This document shows positions 24,133-32,041 of a stretch of DNA of 46,866 nucleotides, one piece after another. Location of the stretch: contig DDXB01000074.1 of the NCBI GenBank assembly GCA_002347405.1, forward strand, positions 270 through 47,135. Reading direction: 5' to 3'. The translations under genes were made by a program, and so were the position numbers. This DNA comes from Rhodocyclaceae bacterium UBA2271. Its GTDB lineage: Bacteria; Pseudomonadota; Gammaproteobacteria; Burkholderiales; Rhodocyclaceae. The notes below the pieces were generated by a model. It was not told the origin of the DNA, ran no database searches, and saw nothing but the letters and a program-made list of their open reading frames with translations. Within the stretch, counting starts at the first letter, position 1. Each line of letters opens with the position of its first letter.

Positions 24133-25627
24133 GGCCGAAGCGTGATGCAAGGGTGTGTAGCGTCGGCTCGATCAGGTTGAGCCAGGGCTCAAAGTAGAAC
24201 CCTGCCACCAACAGAACCGAGACGACAATGCCGCCAACCACGTATTCCATGGGCAGAGTACGTTCGATGGCGGAAGAAGCGTCACCTTCCGGCCGCGGGG
24301 CAAGGAAGGCTTTCTGAAAGGCCCAGAGGAGGAAGCCCGCCGCAATGACGTTGCCGAGCGCCGCCGCGACAGTAGGCAAAGCGCCAAAGCGCTCCATTGC
24401 CGCCTCGAGAACGAAATGCACGGCATCGAAACCCGGCGTGCCGGGCATGCCGACGATGGAAAATCCACCGACCAGAAAGCAGAGGGCAATGAAGGGAATC
24501 CGTTCAAACAGACCGCCAAGTTTGGCCAGATCAGTTGTCCGCGTACGCCGGTAGACGAAGCCGACCATGAACAGCATCACCGTCACTGCCAGGCCGAAGT
24601 TAACCGTCAGCAGTACGGCGCCCGTCAGCCCGATGGGATGCAGGCTGAATAATCCGATCACAATGAGTCCGGTGTGGCTGATCACGGCGAAGGACAGCAG
24701 GCGACGCAGGTTGGTCTGCAGGAAGGCGAGAATCGCCGCATAGAAAACACCGGTCATGGCAAAGCCAACGATGGCGTACTGCCATTCCTGCACCGCCTCC
24801 GACGTGAGTGGGAGCAGGAAACGCAGCATGCCGTATATGCCGACCTTGACGCCAAGGAGTAGCGATGGCGCAATGGCGACCATGCCGCGATGGGCAACAT
24901 GCGGCAGCCAGCCGTGCAGCGGAAACAGCGGGGTGCGCACTGCCAGACCATAGAACAGCAAAAAGAAGGCAAGCAGCTGGAAGCGGCCTTGCGCGGGTGC
25001 CTTGACAAGGTCAAACAGGTCGAAGCTCCAGTGACCGGTAACGCTGGCATGGTCCCAGGCAAGGATAATTACGCCACCCAGCAGCAGCAGGACGCCAAAG
25101 CCCTGGAACTGCAAAAAGCGGGTCATTGCCAGCAGGCGATTCTTTTTGGTGGAAGTAGACCAGTGACCAATCAGATAACCGGCCACCACCAGTTCGACCA
25201 CGGAGAACAGCGCGAACCACAGCAGGTTCATCGTGACCAGAGTAGACATCAGCGCTGCTTCGGCCAGCAGGATCAGTGCCATCAACCTGCCAGGTTGAGC
25301 CAGGCCACGTACCAGGCTATAGAGGGTCATCAGCGCGGCAATCAGGGCCGCCAGCAACACAAACAGTGCCGTAATGCCATCGGCAGCGGCATGGTAACCC
25401 AGCCAATCAAGGCGTTCGGCCAGTTGCAGGGCCGGCTCGGCTGCATCGATGTGGCGATAGAGCACGAAGCCCAGCCATAGTTCAAGCAACGCAACGATAC
25501 GCCCCAGCGCCATGGCAACAGTGCGCTCGCCCAGTGCGAAAATGATGATCGCGCCGGCGAGCGGCAACAGCTGCAGCAACGCAAGAATTGGCCAGTTGGC
25601 CTGCTGCGTCCAGAGAATTTCGGTCAT
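24125..25627 (-). CDS. Divergent NuoM/NuoN-like antiporter subunit with Lys-to-Arg change
   Basis: A 500-residue, roughly 14-segment membrane protein of the proton-conducting transporter family. The conserved Glu is present (ALFSVVELVVAGYLIGHW). The position where relatives have GVKxPxFPxHxWLP reads LAVRTPLFPLHGWLP, replacing the central lysine by arginine. The following helix keeps GVKVGIYGMLRF. It starts with an ATGA overlap on the upstream NuoL-like gene and overlaps the downstream NuoM-like gene by 8 bp, so it is translationally coupled on both sides. It is the most divergent of the four antiporter-like subunits and may be structural or have altered proton coupling; this is inferred. Confidence 0.85.
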   Translation of the reverse strand: MTEILWTQQANWPILALLQLLPLAGAIIIFALGERTVAMALGRIVALLELWLGFVLYRHIDAAEPALQLAERLDWLGYHAAADGITALFVLLAALIAALMTLYSLVRGLAQPGRLMALILLAEAALMSTLVTMNLLWFALFSVVELVVAGYLIGHWSTSTKKNRLLAMTRFLQFQGFGVLLLLGGVIILAWDHASVTGHWSFDLFDLVKAPAQGRFQLLAFFLLFYGLAVRTPLFPLHGWLPHVAHRGMVAIAPSLLLGVKVGIYGMLRFLLPLTSEAVQEWQYAIVGFAMTGVFYAAILAFLQTNLRRLLSFAVISHTGLIVIGLFSLHPIGLTGAVLLTVNFGLAVTVMLFMVGFVYRRTRTTDLAKLGGLFERIPFIALCFLVGGFSIVGMPGTPGFDAVHFVLEAAMERFGALPTVAAALGNVIAAGFLLWAFQKAFLAPRPEGDASSAIERTLPMEYVVGGIVVSVLLVAGFYFEPWLNLIEPTLHTLASRFGHG

Positions 25628-27165
25628 AGGATGATGACCAAGGTCGCCACCACCAGCAGGATCGGGTAGCGTGGCCGTTCCAGCAGTGCCTCGAGGACCA
25701 GCAGATATTCGCCGGCGCGACGCATCGCGCGCACCAACGGACCCGTGCCCTGCCGCATGACGAGGCGCGATTCGAAACGGTGCAGACGTTCGGCAACCCA
25801 GACGAGAACGGCGCCGGCCAGCCCGTGGCCACGAATCACCACATCCCGGTCGTCGCCCGCGCTGAACGCACCAGCGCGGCGCCGCGCGGGCATGCCAACG
25901 AGGTGGGCAAGCACATTGTCGTCAAAATCGCGCATATCCCTGGCGACTGCGCGGGTCGGGCGGATCAGCATGCTCACCGCCAACTGGTCAAGCCAGAAAC
26001 GCTGCAGGGCGGCAGTGTACAGCCACTGCCGGCCAGCCAGCCAGGCGGGGACACGCCTGGCTTTTTCATTGACCAGATACATGTAGGACGGCGCCAGCAG
26101 AAACTGGTAGGCACGCCAGATCGTGTGCAGTGCCATATGCCAGGCGGCGACCTGGAACCAGCCGAGGCCGCAGGCGAGGAACATCAAACCGACCTGGGTC
26201 GTGGTGGCGAAAATCAGCGAGGACTTGACGTCGGTCTGGACCAGGCCCACCAACCAGCCATATAGCGCGGTAAGCGCGCCAACAACCGCGAGGGCAAGCA
26301 TCACGCCTGGCGTATGCAACAACACCGGTTCGAGCCGGAGCACCAGATAGACCCCGGCATGAATCATCACCGCACCGTAAAAAATGGCGGATGACGGTGT
26401 CGGACCTTCGAGAGCGCGGCTGATCCACACGGTAAATGGCCATTGTGCCGACTTGATCACTGCAGCGAGGAGGAAGCCAAACAGGACCAACCGCGCCGTA
26501 ATCTTGTCGAACGCACTGCCACTCGCTGCCCAGTTCGCCAGTCCCGTCCATTCGACGGTACCCAGCCACCAGGCTGCCAGGCTGATGCCCAAAATGAATC
26601 CGGCATCACCGATACGGTTGGTAATGAAGGCCCATAGGGCATTACCGGTCGCCACCGGCCGGTCGTAGGCATAGCCAATCAGCAGGAACGAACTGATGCC
26701 GGCAAACTCCCAGCCAACGAATGTCAGCACCGCGTTGCCGGACAGCACGATCAGCAGCATGCCGGCGAGAAACACACACATGAGAATGTAATAGCGATGG
26801 AAGCCCGGTTCGCGATGGAGGTAGTGGCGCGAGAAACGCAAGCTCACCAGGCCAATCAGCGCCACCAGCGTCGCATAACCGAGGGAAAGGCCATCCAGGA
26901 CAAAGGATATCGGGATGGTAAATCCGCCACTGGCGAACCAGGTGCCGATGGCGACGTGACCAGGGACACCCGCGAACAATGCCAGCAAATCAAGGCCGAG
27001 AAGTCCAAGCAACGTGAGCCAGGCCGCGCCCTCGGCGAGCCGTGCCGTGGGCGGTTCGCCGGCATCGCCCTGCGCCTGTCCGGAAAGGATATAAGCCGTA
27101 ATGCCGCCTGCTGCCAGCAGCGGCAACAGGGGGAGCAACATGACGAGGGCGAACAGTGCGTTCAT
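25624..27165 (-). CDS. dabB: NuoL-like membrane subunit, DabB
   Basis: A 513-residue membrane protein. The core is a proton_antipo_M domain with Glu in VLTFVGWEFAGISSFLLIGYAYDR and Lys in LLAAVIKSAQWPFTVWISRALEGPTPSSA, the form shared with known DabB proteins. After the last core helices a hydrophilic stretch (about 390-490, RDMRDFDDNVLAHLVGMPARRR) leads to one final hydrophobic helix. The ATG at 27165 overlaps the DabA stop (ATGA) and has GGAG 8 bases upstream; a GTG at 27174 is unlikely. DabB uses an ion gradient, and with DabA couples it to net CO2 hydration and bicarbonate trapping. Here dabB follows dabA instead of preceding it. Confidence 0.9.
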   Translation of the reverse strand: MNALFALVMLLPLLPLLAAGGITAYILSGQAQGDAGEPPTARLAEGAAWLTLLGLLGLDLLALFAGVPGHVAIGTWFASGGFTIPISFVLDGLSLGYATLVALIGLVSLRFSRHYLHREPGFHRYYILMCVFLAGMLLIVLSGNAVLTFVGWEFAGISSFLLIGYAYDRPVATGNALWAFITNRIGDAGFILGISLAAWWLGTVEWTGLANWAASGSAFDKITARLVLFGFLLAAVIKSAQWPFTVWISRALEGPTPSSAIFYGAVMIHAGVYLVLRLEPVLLHTPGVMLALAVVGALTALYGWLVGLVQTDVKSSLIFATTTQVGLMFLACGLGWFQVAAWHMALHTIWRAYQFLLAPSYMYLVNEKARRVPAWLAGRQWLYTAALQRFWLDQLAVSMLIRPTRAVARDMRDFDDNVLAHLVGMPARRRAGAFSAGDDRDVVIRGHGLAGAVLVWVAERLHRFESRLVMRQGTGPLVRAMRRAGEYLLVLEALLERPRYPILLVVATLVIIL

Positions 27166-30100
27166 GTCGCGCACTCCAGGGGGCGCTCCAGCAACGCCGG
27201 CGGCAACGGCTCGCGATGGCCCGCGAACCAGTCGACCGACTGCTTCACTGTCGCCATCCCAGGGTCACCATGCCATGGCAGCCAGCCGCTGGCCGGGTCA
27301 AACTGGTGTATCGCCCCGGTTTCCGGGTCCTTCGCCGCAACGATCACCCAGCCGTTGCCGACCAGTTCCTGCAGCGGCGGCTGGCGCTGGTAAACGGCGG
27401 TGATGATGTCGAGCGTCTGCTCGATCACCACCAGCAGACGCATCGCCTCGTGCACCTCGATCATCTGTTTCGGCAGTCCCGTCACGAGGTCTGAAGATGC
27501 CCCTTGCATGACTCCGAAATAACCCGTGATGTTATGGGTGACCTTGCTGCCACAGCCGAACTGATCGTTGTTCACGGTCGAGAAGAAATACTCCAGACTG
27601 ATGCCGGCGCCGACCGCGCCATTGATCAGCAGGTGACGCTCGAGCACTTTGCCCTCCGGGTCCTGCGTTGGGTCGTAGGAAATCAGGAAGGAGCGGCGGT
27701 CAAAGAAGGCGCCGCGACTCATGGCGCGACGTCCGAAAAAGGCACAGGCATTGGTGGCGTGGCCGAGTTCGGGACGCGCCTGCGACCAGTCGTTGCGGCG
27801 CGCCCAGACATGGCGCAAGGCGGCGGCCGGGTCCAGATCCAGCGGTGCCGAATAGAGCCGGCGGCAGCGTTCCTGCGCGTGGGCTTGCACCGCCTGGGCC
27901 AGGTCGCGATCGACCCGTGCAAAAGTCGGCGCTAGCGAGACGGCGATATCCTCGGTGTCGTACCAGTTGATCAGGTCATCGGTCGTATTGTGTTCGGCAC
28001 CGAGAAACCATGTCGTGTCGGGTATGTCGATGCCGCGCTCGCGCATCAGCGCGCGCACCGCGGGACGATTTGCCATGGCGGCAAACAGGCGTGCATTGGG
28101 ACCGGAATGGCGACCGGCGCAGGCGCCGCAATCGTAGGCCGCCAGATGCGGATTATTCAGGCTGTTGGCACCGTGGCCCATGATGACCACCAGCGGGGCG
28201 AAGTTCTGCGTCAGGCCCAGGCTGGTAAGGAAGCCGGCAATCCGCTCGGCCTGTTCGCTGTCGGTAAAGCCATCGCGCGGGAACGCCGGCGTCGCCGGCC
28301 CGGCATCCGCGGCCGCATTGAGGTCGAGTCGGGTCGCCACCGGCAAGTCGAAGCCGCGGCGCAAATTGGCACTGATGCTCCCGTAGGCACCGGGAGCGAA
28401 TGAATGCAGCAGCGTACCGGCAAAGGCCAGGGGTGACGCCAGGATGGAGAGCAGCGTGCCACCGACCAGACGCGTGCGCGTCGTCTGATGCAGGCGGTCC
28501 TGCCAGCGCAACCGCTGCCGGTTGCGCTGGCGGTGCTTTTCAGCCACCGCCTCCGCTTCAGCACGCGGCACTTCATGCACGTTGTGCGCGGGCACGATCA
28601 CTTCAGGCACCACCGGACACAGCGGCGTTGGCTCGCGGTCGTCCAGACCATAGTAATTCTGGAATACGGCAAAGTGTGCCGCGCCACCGAGTGTTTCGAG
28701 TTCGGGATTCACCTCTTCGAGGTGACGGCGCATGCCTTCCTCGCGGTCGTCCATGCAAAAAACCAGCTGCGCCAGCGGGCCACTAGCTGACGGGTGGCCC
28801 TGCCAGCGGCCATGGTTGGCGGCGAGGCCGACGAAGATCTGTTCGCGATAGTGGCGTTCGTAGGCGTTGAGCCAGACGAATGCACGTTGGTACTCATCGA
28901 GCCGGGCCAGGCAGTTCAGCATTGCTTCGGCACCACTGCGACCCAGCGCGCGCAATTCATTACCGGTCAGTCCAAGATGCTGGGCGAGCCTGAACAGTGG
29001 CCAGACCGAACGCGGCAGGCTGTGGTTCGCCTTCTGCTCGACCGTTGGCGTCGCGCGCCAGGCTTCGATGTGCCTGGCCAGCCACACCCATAAACCAGGC
29101 GTCTGCGGCAGCGTCGCATCCCCCGTGACCGGCAGGTGCGGGGAAATCAGATCAAGCAAATACTCCGGTAGTTCGCCGCTGTAAACGGCATGACGCACCC
29201 ATAGTTCGGCAGGATGTTGATGGAAGTATTCAGCGAGATCAGTCAGATTCAGCTCGACATTCCAGTGGCGACGTGTGCAGTCGCTTGCGACCAAAGCCTC
29301 CAATACAAGTCGGACGGCAAGGTAGTCCATCATCGCCACCGGCACATCCTGGGTCTCGGCATAACCCGGATGGTTGTGGCGCCAGAGGAACATGCCTGAC
29401 CAGCCGGGCAGTTCCAGCGCCAAACGCTCCAGGTAAGCTGGCCAGCGCTCCTCAGGTAGTCCCAACCGGGTCAAAACGACAATGACACAATCGACGGCGT
29501 CATCCGGCAGTCGGGATATTTCGGCACGCGCCTCGGCCAGCGACTCCAGTTCCCAGATAATGTCGTGTTGTGCGCTTGCCCGCCAGGCCGCATAGAAACC
29601 CAATGGTCTGGCCGGATTATTCCAGGGCGCGAGTCCCTGATCGAGATGGGCGCCAAGATGACGCAGCAGGAGCGGTCGTACCCGCTCCAGCGCATCTTCG
29701 GCAGTCAGCGCCTTGATAAGCATTCCCGCCGTCCAGCCAGCGCCGACTTTATTGGCCCCCCACGCTGGCAACCCCGGCTCGCCGCCCCCCATGAAATCAC
29801 CCGAAGCGGTGACGGGGGGGGCGTCGGCTTGGGACGGCCCGGCGCCAACTTTTGTTGAAATGTCCCGCCACAGGGCAGCGGCAGGCGCGGCAAGTCGCTG
29901 CCGGGCTTCGGCAATGGTGGCATTCCCGTCTTCTACGCGCGCCGCAAGTTCGAACATTTCTTCGGGATGTTCGAAGGCATGATCAAGGTCGAATACATCA
30001 AGGCAGGCTGCCCAGAGATCGGCAACTATGCGCGCCTCGCCAACACCGCCGGCCAGCAGCCGTTGCCGCACCGTTGCTGGCAACTCCACGGCAAACCGGG

Positions 30101-30527
30101 TCAGCGCCTGGTGTTCTTCGATCTGCCACCTGAGCAGCGAAAGCGGAATCGCACCCAGTGGATAAATCAAACCTGCGCGCAGCACATCGCGTTGACAAAT
30201 CTTTGGCTCATTCAACAACACTGCGTCGAGGTCCACACCCCAGCCCGGCGCAAGCTGACTCAATGCGACATCAAGATCTTCATCGTCGATTCGACCAACA
30301 CCATAAAGGCGTCGGCATTCGTCTTCGGGCAGCCATGCCGTTGCGCCAGTCAACTGGCTGGCCGCGACCAGAGCCTCCGGAAACGGCAAGTGCTGAAAGC
30401 CATGCAGCGTGTTGTGGTGTACAAAGTCACGGATTGAAGCCTGACTCGGCAGTACATGTTCGAGGTGATGGATGCAGTGGGCCAGACGCTGGCGGATATC
30501 TTGTGCTTCATCCAGCAGCGGCTCCAT
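27162..30527 (-). CDS. dabA: DabA (DUF2309), carbonic-anhydrase-like subunit of DAB inorganic carbon pump
   Basis: A 1121-residue protein, longer than the roughly 830 residues of the characterised Halothiobacillus DabA. Predicted zinc residues of the beta-carbonic-anhydrase-like site are Cys591 and Asp593 (LVFCMDDREEGMRRHLEE), His785 (IMGHGANSLNNPH) and Cys800 (AAYDCGACAGRHSGPNARLFA). The His-Cys spacing of 15 and the Cys-x-Asp pair match the known protein. DabA is thought to hydrate CO2 one-way when energised by its membrane partner. An Ala/Gly/Pro-rich insertion near residues 220-266 is bounded by two copies of a short dispersed element. A third copy falls at VSLAPTF. It is flanked by NuoM-like (1 bp gap) and NuoL-like (ATGA overlap) genes. 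Confidence 0.95.
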   Translation of the reverse strand: MEPLLDEAQDIRQRLAHCIHHLEHVLPSQASIRDFVHHNTLHGFQHLPFPEALVAASQLTGATAWLPEDECRRLYGVGRIDDEDLDVALSQLAPGWGVDLDAVLLNEPKICQRDVLRAGLIYPLGAIPLSLLRWQIEEHQALTRFAVELPATVRQRLLAGGVGEARIVADLWAACLDVFDLDHAFEHPEEMFELAARVEDGNATIAEARQRLAAPAAALWRDISTKVGAGPSQADAPPVTASGDFMGGGEPGLPAWGANKVGAGWTAGMLIKALTAEDALERVRPLLLRHLGAHLDQGLAPWNNPARPLGFYAAWRASAQHDIIWELESLAEARAEISRLPDDAVDCVIVVLTRLGLPEERWPAYLERLALELPGWSGMFLWRHNHPGYAETQDVPVAMMDYLAVRLVLEALVASDCTRRHWNVELNLTDLAEYFHQHPAELWVRHAVYSGELPEYLLDLISPHLPVTGDATLPQTPGLWVWLARHIEAWRATPTVEQKANHSLPRSVWPLFRLAQHLGLTGNELRALGRSGAEAMLNCLARLDEYQRAFVWLNAYERHYREQIFVGLAANHGRWQGHPSASGPLAQLVFCMDDREEGMRRHLEEVNPELETLGGAAHFAVFQNYYGLDDREPTPLCPVVPEVIVPAHNVHEVPRAEAEAVAEKHRQRNRQRLRWQDRLHQTTRTRLVGGTLLSILASPLAFAGTLLHSFAPGAYGSISANLRRGFDLPVATRLDLNAAADAGPATPAFPRDGFTDSEQAERIAGFLTSLGLTQNFAPLVVIMGHGANSLNNPHLAAYDCGACAGRHSGPNARLFAAMANRPAVRALMRERGIDIPDTTWFLGAEHNTTDDLINWYDTEDIAVSLAPTFARVDRDLAQAVQAHAQERCRRLYSAPLDLDPAAALRHVWARRNDWSQARPELGHATNACAFFGRRAMSRGAFFDRRSFLISYDPTQDPEGKVLERHLLINGAVGAGISLEYFFSTVNNDQFGCGSKVTHNITGYFGVMQGASSDLVTGLPKQMIEVHEAMRLLVVIEQTLDIITAVYQRQPPLQELVGNGWVIVAAKDPETGAIHQFDPASGWLPWHGDPGMATVKQSVDWFAGHREPLPPALLERPLECAT
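27921..27943 (-). repeat. Short dispersed element, C-terminal copy in dabA
   Basis: On the minus strand ccgtctcGCTAGCGCCGACTTTT, one base from the common core, read in frame as VSLAPTF. Confidence 0.6.
29728..29856. repeat. Insertion in dabA bounded by two short-element copies
   Basis: A core copy (GCCAGCGCCGACTTT) ends at 29750, and a diverged copy (GGCGCCAACTTT) lies at about 29841-29852 in the same orientation. The 90-100 bp between them encode a low-complexity Gly/Ala/Pro/Ser stretch (SQADAPPVTASGDFMGGGE...) unlike the rest of DabA. It keeps the frame. Confidence 0.7.
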
Positions 30528-30528
30528 A

Positions 30529-31992
30529 TCAGGCTCCGAAGAAACCAGAGAGCCGCGTTACCGAAGCTCCGACGAGATGCAGGGCCGGAGCCGGATAAAG
30601 GCCGATGGCGAGGATCCCGAATGAAAGCGTAGCTACGGCCAGCATTTCGGTGCGGGTCAAATCGGGCACATTCTTCATGGTCACTCCTACCGGTCCGGTA
30701 AACAGTCGTCCGACCGTACGAAGCGCGTAGGCAGCGCTGATCAGGAGTGACAAAGACAACAGCACCATCCACCCACCCCAACGCGCAAACCCACCGATCA
30801 ACGCGTGCAACTCGGCGATGAAACCGGCCGTGCCAGGCAAGCCGACAGCGGCAGTAAAGGCCAATATCATGAAAAAGGCAAAGCGCGGCATTGTCCGCAC
30901 GAGGGAGGTATAGTCACCGATGTCGCGCGTGTGCGTACGCTCGTAGAGCAGGCCAACGAGATAAAACAAGGCCCCGGCAACCAGGCCGTGCGCAACCATC
31001 TGCATCGTCGCCCCGGCAAAACCGGCGTGGTTGAGCGCGGCAATACCCAGCAGCACCACTCCCATGTGGCTGATCGATGAATAGGCGATCATTTCCTTGA
31101 GGTCACGGCTTCGCCAGGCCAGTACCCCTCCGTAGACCATGCTGATGAAGGCGAGTGCGACGAGCAGTGTCTGCAGTGCCAGGGCCGCGCCGGGCAAGGT
31201 ATCAACCGCGCGCAGAAGGCCGTACGAGCCCATCTTGAGGAGGATGCCCGAGAGCAGGATCGAAACGGCACTTGGCGCTTCGACATGGGCAAGTGGCAGC
31301 CAGCCATGCAGGGGAAATATCGGCATCTTGACGCCGAAGCCGATCAGCAAACCGAGGAATATCCAGATCTGTGTGGTAACCGGCAACCCCCGCGAAGCCT
31401 CGGCGATCGTGTCCATGCTGAAACTGTGCGTCGATGCGGAGTCATAGAGCAAAAGTATCGCGAGCAGCATGAACACTGAACCGCCCATTGTATAGAGCAC
31501 GAAGTTGAGCGCTGCCTTCTGCCGACGTTGTCGATTTTGACCGCCCAGACGATCAATCAGGAAAAACAGCGGGACCAGCGTCAATTCCCAGAACACATAG
31601 AACAGCGACCAGTCGCGCGCCATGAAGACACCCAGCATGGCTGTCTCAAGGAGCAGGAGCAGTGAAAAGTAAAACTTGGCAGCCTGTTTGACGTTAGCCG
31701 AAGCAACCACCGCTACCGGCATTAACAGGGTCGCCAGCAGGATCAAAGGCAAAGAAAAGCCATCAACCCCGAGAGAGAAGCTTGAGCCGAGGCGATCATG
31801 CCAGGCATGGACTTCGTAAAGCTGGATCTCGGCAATGACCGGATCGAAGTGTGCCAGCAGAGACCAGGCAAATACCGACACCACAATGGTTGCCGCAAGT
31901 GCCACCCTGCGAATCCAGACCGGATCGCGCATCGGCAGCAAGGCAACCATGAGGGCACCCAACAGCGGCAGCAGCAGCAGCGTGCTTAACAT
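30529..31992 (-). CDS. NuoM-like proton-conducting antiporter subunit upstream of dabA
   Basis: A 487-residue membrane protein closest to canonical NuoM of the four antiporter-like subunits. The key Glu is in LFYVFWELTLVPLFFLIDRLGG, the key Lys in GFGVKMPIFPLHGWLPLAHVEAPSAVSILLSG, followed by ILLKMGSYGLLR. The stop is 1 bp before the dabA ATG. It lies in the operon between the SulP and dabA genes. All residues needed for proton translocation seem present. Together with three related subunits it implies a membrane arm larger than the single DabB of the minimal DAB pair. Function in this setting is inferred. Confidence 0.9.
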   Translation of the reverse strand: MLSTLLLLPLLGALMVALLPMRDPVWIRRVALAATIVVSVFAWSLLAHFDPVIAEIQLYEVHAWHDRLGSSFSLGVDGFSLPLILLATLLMPVAVVASANVKQAAKFYFSLLLLLETAMLGVFMARDWSLFYVFWELTLVPLFFLIDRLGGQNRQRRQKAALNFVLYTMGGSVFMLLAILLLYDSASTHSFSMDTIAEASRGLPVTTQIWIFLGLLIGFGVKMPIFPLHGWLPLAHVEAPSAVSILLSGILLKMGSYGLLRAVDTLPGAALALQTLLVALAFISMVYGGVLAWRSRDLKEMIAYSSISHMGVVLLGIAALNHAGFAGATMQMVAHGLVAGALFYLVGLLYERTHTRDIGDYTSLVRTMPRFAFFMILAFTAAVGLPGTAGFIAELHALIGGFARWGGWMVLLSLSLLISAAYALRTVGRLFTGPVGVTMKNVPDLTRTEMLAVATLSFGILAIGLYPAPALHLVGASVTRLSGFFGA

Positions 31993-32041
31993 TCGCGAAT
32001 ATTAACATCTTCGAATATAGCAGACCCCAAGCTATTTCTAT

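Noticed and set aside
22660..31992. The antiporter-like genes as part of a respiratory complex I
   Set aside because: No NuoA-K, NuoB/C/D, NuoE/F/G or other core subunits are nearby, and dabA is embedded among them.
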